Assembly: GCA_041652255.1 (NCBI GenBank) | Contig: JBAZHT010000057.1 | Span: 1 to 11,108, forward strand | DNA: 11,108 bases | Direction of reading: 5' to 3' | DNA from: DMER64 sp041652255 | GTDB lineage: Bacteria > Bacteroidota > Bacteroidia > Bacteroidales > UBA932 | In this document: in pieces, positions 8,337-11,108 of the stretch | Layout: each line of letters starts with the position of its first letter | Numbering within the stretch: position 1 is the first letter of the stretch | Notes under the pieces: model-generated | Databases searched by the model: none | What the model was told of the DNA's origin: nothing | Seen by the model: the letters and a program-made list of their open reading frames with translations, nothing else | Made by a program: the position numbers and the translations under genes

Positions 8337-8358
8337 CAAATTCACGGACAAAATACCC

Positions 8359-8366
8359 TATCTTTG
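8359..8366 (+). promoter_or_regulatory. Candidate -7 promoter element for rlmN-recX
   Basis: TATCTTTG matches TAnnTTTG and ends only four bases before the rlmN ATG at 8371. Transcription would then begin at or next to the A of the start codon, giving a leaderless or nearly leaderless mRNA. No convincing -33 TTTG is present. Confidence 0.45.
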
Positions 8367-8370
8367 AAGC

Positions 8371-9396
8371 ATGAAAGAATGGTTGTTGGGAAAAAATCCA
8401 GATGAGTTGCGTCAAATTACGGATTCCTATGGTATGCCTTCTTTTTCTGCAGGCCAGATAGCCCGTTGGATCTATCAGAACAAAGTCCGGAATATAGAGG
8501 AAATGACCAATTTGCCCAAAGCGGCCAGGGAAAAACTTTCCGAAAAATACCAGGTGGGAGGATGGCTGCCTTCAGAGGTACAGGAGTCTGCCGACGGTAC
8601 AAAAAAATACCTGTTCCCTACGGCAGCGGGTTCTCATACCGGAATTGAAGCCGTGATGATCCCGGAACAGGATAGGGCAACCCTGTGTTTGTCTTCTCAG
8701 GCGGGATGCCGGCTGGGATGTGCTTTCTGCATGACCGCCCGTATGGGTTTCCAGGGACAGTTGAGTGCCGGGGAGATCGTAAGTCAGTACCTGAATGTTC
8801 AGGAAACCGGACAACTGACCAATGTGGTGTATATGGGTATGGGAGAGCCGCTGGACAACTGGACGGAAGTATTACGATCCCTGGAGATCTTTACCTCTTC
8901 CTGGGGCTTTGCCTGGAGTCCCCGGCGCATAACGGTTTCCACATCTGGGATCCTGCCGGTGCTGGATTCGTTTATGGAACGTACACAGGCACATCTGGCC
9001 GTAAGTCTGCACAATCCCTTTGATGCAGAACGGGAGCAACTTATGCCCATACAAAAGGCATACCCGGTAAGTAAAATTATCCGGAAACTGAGAGAGTACG
9101 ATTTCAGCGGGCAACGAAGGCTAAGCTTTGAATACATACTTTTTGACGGATGGAACGACACACAACGGCATGCAGCGGCCTTGCTGCAACTATTACGGGG
9201 AATGGATTGCCGGGTGAATCTTATACGTTTTCATCCCATACCGGGCTTTTCCATGCAGCCATCAAAAGAACCGGCCGTGAATGTTTTTCTGGCACGATTG
9301 AACAAGGCCGGCCTGATAACTACCGTACGGGCTTCCCGGGGACAGGATATCCTGGCGGCGTGCGGCATGCTGAGCGTAACGAAAAAAAATGAATGA
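8371..9396 (+). CDS. rlmN: Dual-specificity 23S rRNA / tRNA adenine-C2 methyltransferase RlmN
   Basis: Radical SAM enzyme that methylates C2 of A2503 in 23S rRNA and of A37 in certain tRNAs. The radical SAM cluster motif CRLGCAFC (113-120) supplies Cys113, Cys117 and Cys120. GMGEP (156-160) is the SAM-binding loop. The two further catalytic cysteines of RlmN are present: Cys106, seven residues before the cluster motif, and Cys331 in AACGML, equivalent to the transiently methylated Cys355 of the E. coli enzyme. RLSFEYILFDGWND (250-263) and LIRFHPIPG (284-292) are family blocks. At 341 residues, length is normal; having Cys331 and no extra features favours RlmN over the resistance enzyme Cfr. 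It overlaps recX by four bases, so the two should be co-transcribed. Confidence 0.96.
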   Translation: MKEWLLGKNPDELRQITDSYGMPSFSAGQIARWIYQNKVRNIEEMTNLPKAAREKLSEKYQVGGWLPSEVQESADGTKKYLFPTAAGSHTGIEAVMIPEQDRATLCLSSQAGCRLGCAFCMTARMGFQGQLSAGEIVSQYLNVQETGQLTNVVYMGMGEPLDNWTEVLRSLEIFTSSWGFAWSPRRITVSTSGILPVLDSFMERTQAHLAVSLHNPFDAEREQLMPIQKAYPVSKIIRKLREYDFSGQRRLSFEYILFDGWNDTQRHAAALLQLLRGMDCRVNLIRFHPIPGFSMQPSKEPAVNVFLARLNKAGLITTVRASRGQDILAACGMLSVTKKNE

Positions 9397-9860
9397 TGGA
9401 ACAGGAAGCCTTCAACAAACACCTGGGACGGATGCAGGCATTGTGCAGCCGGGGGGAGAAATGCAGGGCAGATATTCAAAAAAAACTACAGCAGAAGGAA
9501 ATAACGTCCGAAGATATTAATAATATTTTGCAGGCTCTGGAGAAAGACGGATTCATTGACGAAGTGCGTTATACTAAGGCATATGTGCACGATAAAAGCC
9601 GGCTGCAGGGATGGGGGCCGAGGAAGATATCCGGTATGCTAAAAATGAAAAAAATTCCACAAGAAATTATCGAAAGCGCTCTTTATCAGCTAGATGAGGA
9701 GTTTTTTGTGGTCCGGTTAAAGGAAGCACTCAATAAGAAAGAAAAAACCATAAAGGAAACGGATCCGCTTAAACGACGTGCCAGACTGGTTAGTTTCGGT
9801 TTAAGTAAAGGTTATAATTACTGGCAGGTACTGAGGGTTTTGGAAACATTAAAAAAATGA
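9393..9860 (+). CDS. recX: Regulatory protein RecX
   Basis: Small helical protein that binds RecA filaments and limits their extension and ATPase activity. The 155-residue sequence shows the repeated three-helix layout of the family: an N-terminal arginine/leucine-rich helical block, GFIDEVRYTKAYV (53-65), GWGPRKI (73-79) and a basic C-terminal repeat with LVSFGLSKGYNYWQV. Start: ATG 9393 overlaps the rlmN TGA (ATGATG); ATG 9396 is the alternative and changes the protein by one residue. recX usually follows recA directly. Here it lies behind rlmN in the divergent unit, although still within about 1.1 kb of the recA start. RecX proteins vary widely in sequence, so the call rests on motif pattern, size and neighbourhood. 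Confidence 0.88.
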   Translation: MMEQEAFNKHLGRMQALCSRGEKCRADIQKKLQQKEITSEDINNILQALEKDGFIDEVRYTKAYVHDKSRLQGWGPRKISGMLKMKKIPQEIIESALYQLDEEFFVVRLKEALNKKEKTIKETDPLKRRARLVSFGLSKGYNYWQVLRVLETLKK

Positions 9861-9877
9861 AAACTAATCAAATATTT

Positions 9878-9907
9878 TTTGCATAATTGAAATTCTTGTT
9901 ATATTTG
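9878..9907 (+). promoter_or_regulatory. Bacteroidota-type promoter (-33 TTTG, 18-base spacer, -7 TATATTTG) for the small ORF
   Basis: TTTG at 9878-9881 and TATATTTG at 9900-9907 are separated by 18 bases, close to the spacing reported for the primary sigma factor of Bacteroidota. It is the only promoter in the window where I see both elements in register. Transcription should start near 9911-9914, leaving an AT-rich leader of about 42-45 bases before the ATG at 9956. It lies just after recX, where a separate transcription unit would begin. Confidence 0.75.
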
Positions 9908-9955
9908 TGCTTTAGAAATTAAGCCATTTAATTACTACACTTAAATAATATTGTT

Positions 9956-10132
9956 ATGACAATTTTAGACATCACATTGCAGCCAATTTATGATCTGTTA
10001 GGCGAGATCTGGAATTTACTTTTTGGAAGTGCCGGAGCATGGGCAGATGACCTCTTTGTAGTTCTGAACCATATTTGGGACATTTTCCAAGGCATCTTTA
10101 CTTTTGTAATAACAGGCGGAGGAGCAGCTTAA
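9956..10132 (+). CDS. Uncharacterised 58-residue acidic hydrophobic peptide
   Basis: I do not recognise a family. The ORF runs from ATG 9956 to TAA 10130-10132. It begins 48 bases after a complete promoter and is followed by a palindrome and a terminator, so it forms its own short transcription unit of about 290 bases. The peptide has no Lys or Arg, six acidic residues (D5, D13, E17, D31, D32, D42), one His, three Trp (19, 29, 41) and a high Ile/Leu/Phe/Val content. It ends in GGGAA. Residues 11-24 and 33-46 resemble each other (IWNLLFG and IWDIFQG at an offset of 22), suggesting two related amphipathic or membrane-associated helices joined by a GSAGAWADD turn. The lack of an N-terminal basic region argues against a classical signal peptide. 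Physically it resembles small pore-forming or surface-active peptides, but it is anionic. No function can be assigned. Confidence 0.65.
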   Translation: MTILDITLQPIYDLLGEIWNLLFGSAGAWADDLFVVLNHIWDIFQGIFTFVITGGGAA

Positions 10133-10147
10133 TTTTTCGCTAAACAT

Positions 10148-10159
10148 TACTGATCAGTA
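10148..10159. repeat. Perfect 12-base palindrome TACTGATCAGTA
   Basis: The sequence is its own reverse complement, 15 bases after the small ORF stop and 10 bases before the terminator stem. With no central loop it is a poor hairpin, so if functional it is more likely a binding site for a dimeric protein than an RNA structure. It could also be chance in a 72-base intergenic stretch. Confidence 0.4.
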
Positions 10160-10169
10160 CCTTAATAAT

Positions 10170-10201
10170 AAGGCTGTCTCGTACGAAGGCAGCTTTTTTT
10201 T
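10170..10201 (+). terminator. Rho-independent terminator after the small ORF
   Basis: A stem pairs 10170-10179 with 10187-10196 (core GCTGTCT with AGGCAGC, including G-T wobbles). The loop has seven bases, and eight consecutive T follow at 10194-10201. It would end the small ORF transcript. The T-tract stops three bases before the ATG of the next gene, so it may also act as a read-through control for that gene. Confidence 0.75.
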
Positions 10202-10204
10202 CTT

Positions 10205-10750
10205 ATGGGGATCTGTAAAGCCGGGGACATTGTCTTTACATTGTATAAAAGTACCCGAAGATCGTTGGGAATAACCGTCAGAAAAGACGGATCGGTGCAT
10301 GTGAGGGCTCCCTTCTGGATCAGCTCACGTGAAGTAATTCGCGTAGTATCCTCAAAAGCGACCTGGATACAAGCCAGGCAACAAGCCCTTGAAAAAGAAC
10401 CCGTGCTTCCTTCTGATAAATCAGAACTGGCCCTGCTGAGGAAAGAAGCATCGTCAAAATTTCTGGACATGGCCGCTCCCTGGGTGGAACACTTTAAAAA
10501 GAACTACGGAGTTGAACCTAAGAAATGGACCATCCGTACCATGAACACGCGCTGGGGAAGCTGTTCGTCTGCTACCGGAAGGATCACCCTCAATCTCAAG
10601 CTTATTTTTAAACCCGATCCATGCCTGGAATATGTGATCGTTCACGAATTGTGCCATCTGATCCACCCGGATCACGGCAAAGGGTTTTATGCCTTGCTGG
10701 AGCGGGAACTTCCGGACTGGAAGCATAGGAGAAAGCAATTAAAAACTTAA
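10205..10750 (+). CDS. YgjP-type (DUF45 / M48-like) zinc metallopeptidase-family protein
   Basis: Belongs to the YgjP/DUF45 family, which has a zincin-like active site. The physiological role of most members is unsettled, so none is claimed here. The N-terminal part has KSTRRSLGITV (15-25) and VHVRAP (31-36), the usual opening strands. The family signature TRWGSCSSATGRITLN spans 115-130. HELCH (147-151) supplies two zinc-ligand histidines and the general-base Glu148. His157 in DHGKGFY is the expected third ligand. At 181 residues it is shorter than many relatives (often 220-240), mainly at the N terminus. The ATG at 10205 is the only plausible start before the conserved region, yet it lies three bases after a terminator T-tract and has no ribosome-binding sequence. 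No promoter of its own is seen. prfB follows after 12 bases. Confidence 0.87.
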   Translation: MGICKAGDIVFTLYKSTRRSLGITVRKDGSVHVRAPFWISSREVIRVVSSKATWIQARQQALEKEPVLPSDKSELALLRKEASSKFLDMAAPWVEHFKKNYGVEPKKWTIRTMNTRWGSCSSATGRITLNLKLIFKPDPCLEYVIVHELCHLIHPDHGKGFYALLERELPDWKHRRKQLKT

Positions 10751-10755
10751 ATTTG
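10748..10755 (+). promoter_or_regulatory. Candidate -7 promoter element for prfB
   Basis: TAAATTTG matches TAnnTTTG. Its first three bases are the stop codon of the preceding metallopeptidase-like gene, and it ends seven bases before the prfB ATG. The predicted leader would be only a few bases. No clear -33 element lies at the usual distance inside the upstream gene, so read-through from that gene is an alternative source of prfB mRNA. Confidence 0.4.
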
Positions 10756-10762
10756 CAGTATT

Positions 10763-11108
10763 ATGATATATTCCGTAGATAATTATAAAAACCTGTTGCA
10801 ACGCGGGCAACGGTTGAGGAGGTTTCTTTGAGGTAGAAACCCGCGAAAAAGAATGGAAATCGCTGTCCGAACAGTCACAGCAGCCGGATTTCTGGAACAA
10901 TCCCAAAGAGGCGGAGGCGATCCTTAAAAAACAATCCGGCCTGAAATCGTCACTGGATGCTTATTACCGCATCCGCGAAGGTCTGGAGGATCTGCAGGTG
11001 CTTGCCGAGTTGGATGCTTCGCAGGAGGAACTTGACTGCCAGACGGATAAGGTGCTGAACTGGATCGAGCAGGAAGAGCTCAAAAGCATGCTCAGCGGCG
11101 AGGGGGAT
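10763..11108 (+). CDS. prfB: Peptide chain release factor 2, 5' part, with programmed +1 frameshift
   Basis: Releases finished polypeptides at UGA and UAA codons. From ATG 10763 the zero frame gives 22 codons ending LRRFL, then an in-frame TGA at 10829-10831. Reading resumes in the +1 frame at GAG 10830 and stays open to the window end (93 codons). The resumed frame is clearly RF2 domain 1: a coiled-coil-rich stretch with EWKSLSEQSQQPDFWNNP, then LEDLQVLAEL, then the conserved entry into domain 2, KSMLSGEGD. The SPF and GGQ motifs lie beyond the window. The split coding sequence is the normal autoregulatory arrangement, not damage: low RF2 slows decoding of the UGA and favours the shift. Zero-frame length before the stop is close to that of E. 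coli. Last gene in the window and incomplete. Confidence 0.95.
10817..10832 (+). promoter_or_regulatory. prfB: prfB programmed +1 frameshift site
   Basis: AGGAGG (10817-10822), TTT, CTT (10826-10828), TGA (10829-10831), then G. This reproduces the E. coli site (AGGGGG, three bases, CTT TGA C) in order and spacing. The internal Shine-Dalgarno-like hexamer pairs with 16S rRNA and strains the ribosome, while the slippery CTT lets the peptidyl-tRNA move to TTT. The base after TGA is G rather than the common C. Confidence 0.93.

Noticed and set aside
8304..8351. TTG start at 8351 giving a 16-residue N-terminal extension of recA
   Set aside because: The added residues do not resemble RecA and the DNA includes the likely recA -7 element; the ATG at 8303 gives the normal length.
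8304..8370. SOS (LexA) operator between recA and rlmN
   Set aside because: No CTGT-N8-ACAG-like or other convincing inverted repeat is present in the 67 bases.
10763..11108. prfB as a frameshifted pseudogene
   Set aside because: The break lies exactly at a CTT TGA with AGGAGG three bases upstream, the known programmed frameshift of RF2, and both flanking frames are conserved.

Overview
This is a chromosomal housekeeping stretch, most likely from a member of the Bacteroidota. The reasons are: start codons lack Shine-Dalgarno sequences; TAnnTTTG elements, the phylum's -7 promoter motif, lie upstream of most transcription units; and the MetG (KISTS-type) and RecA proteins look Bacteroidota-like. 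I see no tRNA, rRNA, CRISPR array, insertion sequence or phage gene.

Layout. Positions 1-4887 hold a leftward unit, trpS - dnaG - metG, in transcription order from right to left. trpS and dnaG overlap by one base, 18 bases separate dnaG from metG, and metG runs off the left edge. A short divergent promoter region (about 4888-4968) then starts the rightward pair aroA - aroC, steps 6 and 7 of the shikimate pathway, which overlap by four bases. aroC ends tail to tail against leftward recA with no base between the stop codons. A 67-base divergent region separates recA from the rightward pair rlmN - recX, which again overlap by four bases. Positions 9861-10204 are AT-rich and hold a previously uncalled 58-codon gene. 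It has its own well-formed promoter (TTTG, 18 bases, TATATTTG), a 12-base palindrome behind it and a Rho-independent terminator. Next come a YgjP-type zinc metallopeptidase-like gene, whose ATG lies three bases past the terminator T-tract, and the start of prfB. prfB carries a textbook +1 programmed frameshift (AGGAGG, three bases, CTT TGA), so it appears in no single reading frame.

The genes cover aminoacylation (metG, trpS), replication priming (dnaG), aromatic synthesis (aroA, aroC), recombination and its modulator (recA, recX), rRNA/tRNA methylation (rlmN) and translation termination (prfB). The points most worth following are the small acidic, lysine- and arginine-free hydrophobic peptide gene at 9956-10132; the AroC protein, with Thr where an invariant catalytic His is expected and two shortened loops; the AroA protein, with altered signature residues; and promoter elements so close to the rlmN and prfB start codons that their mRNAs should be almost leaderless.
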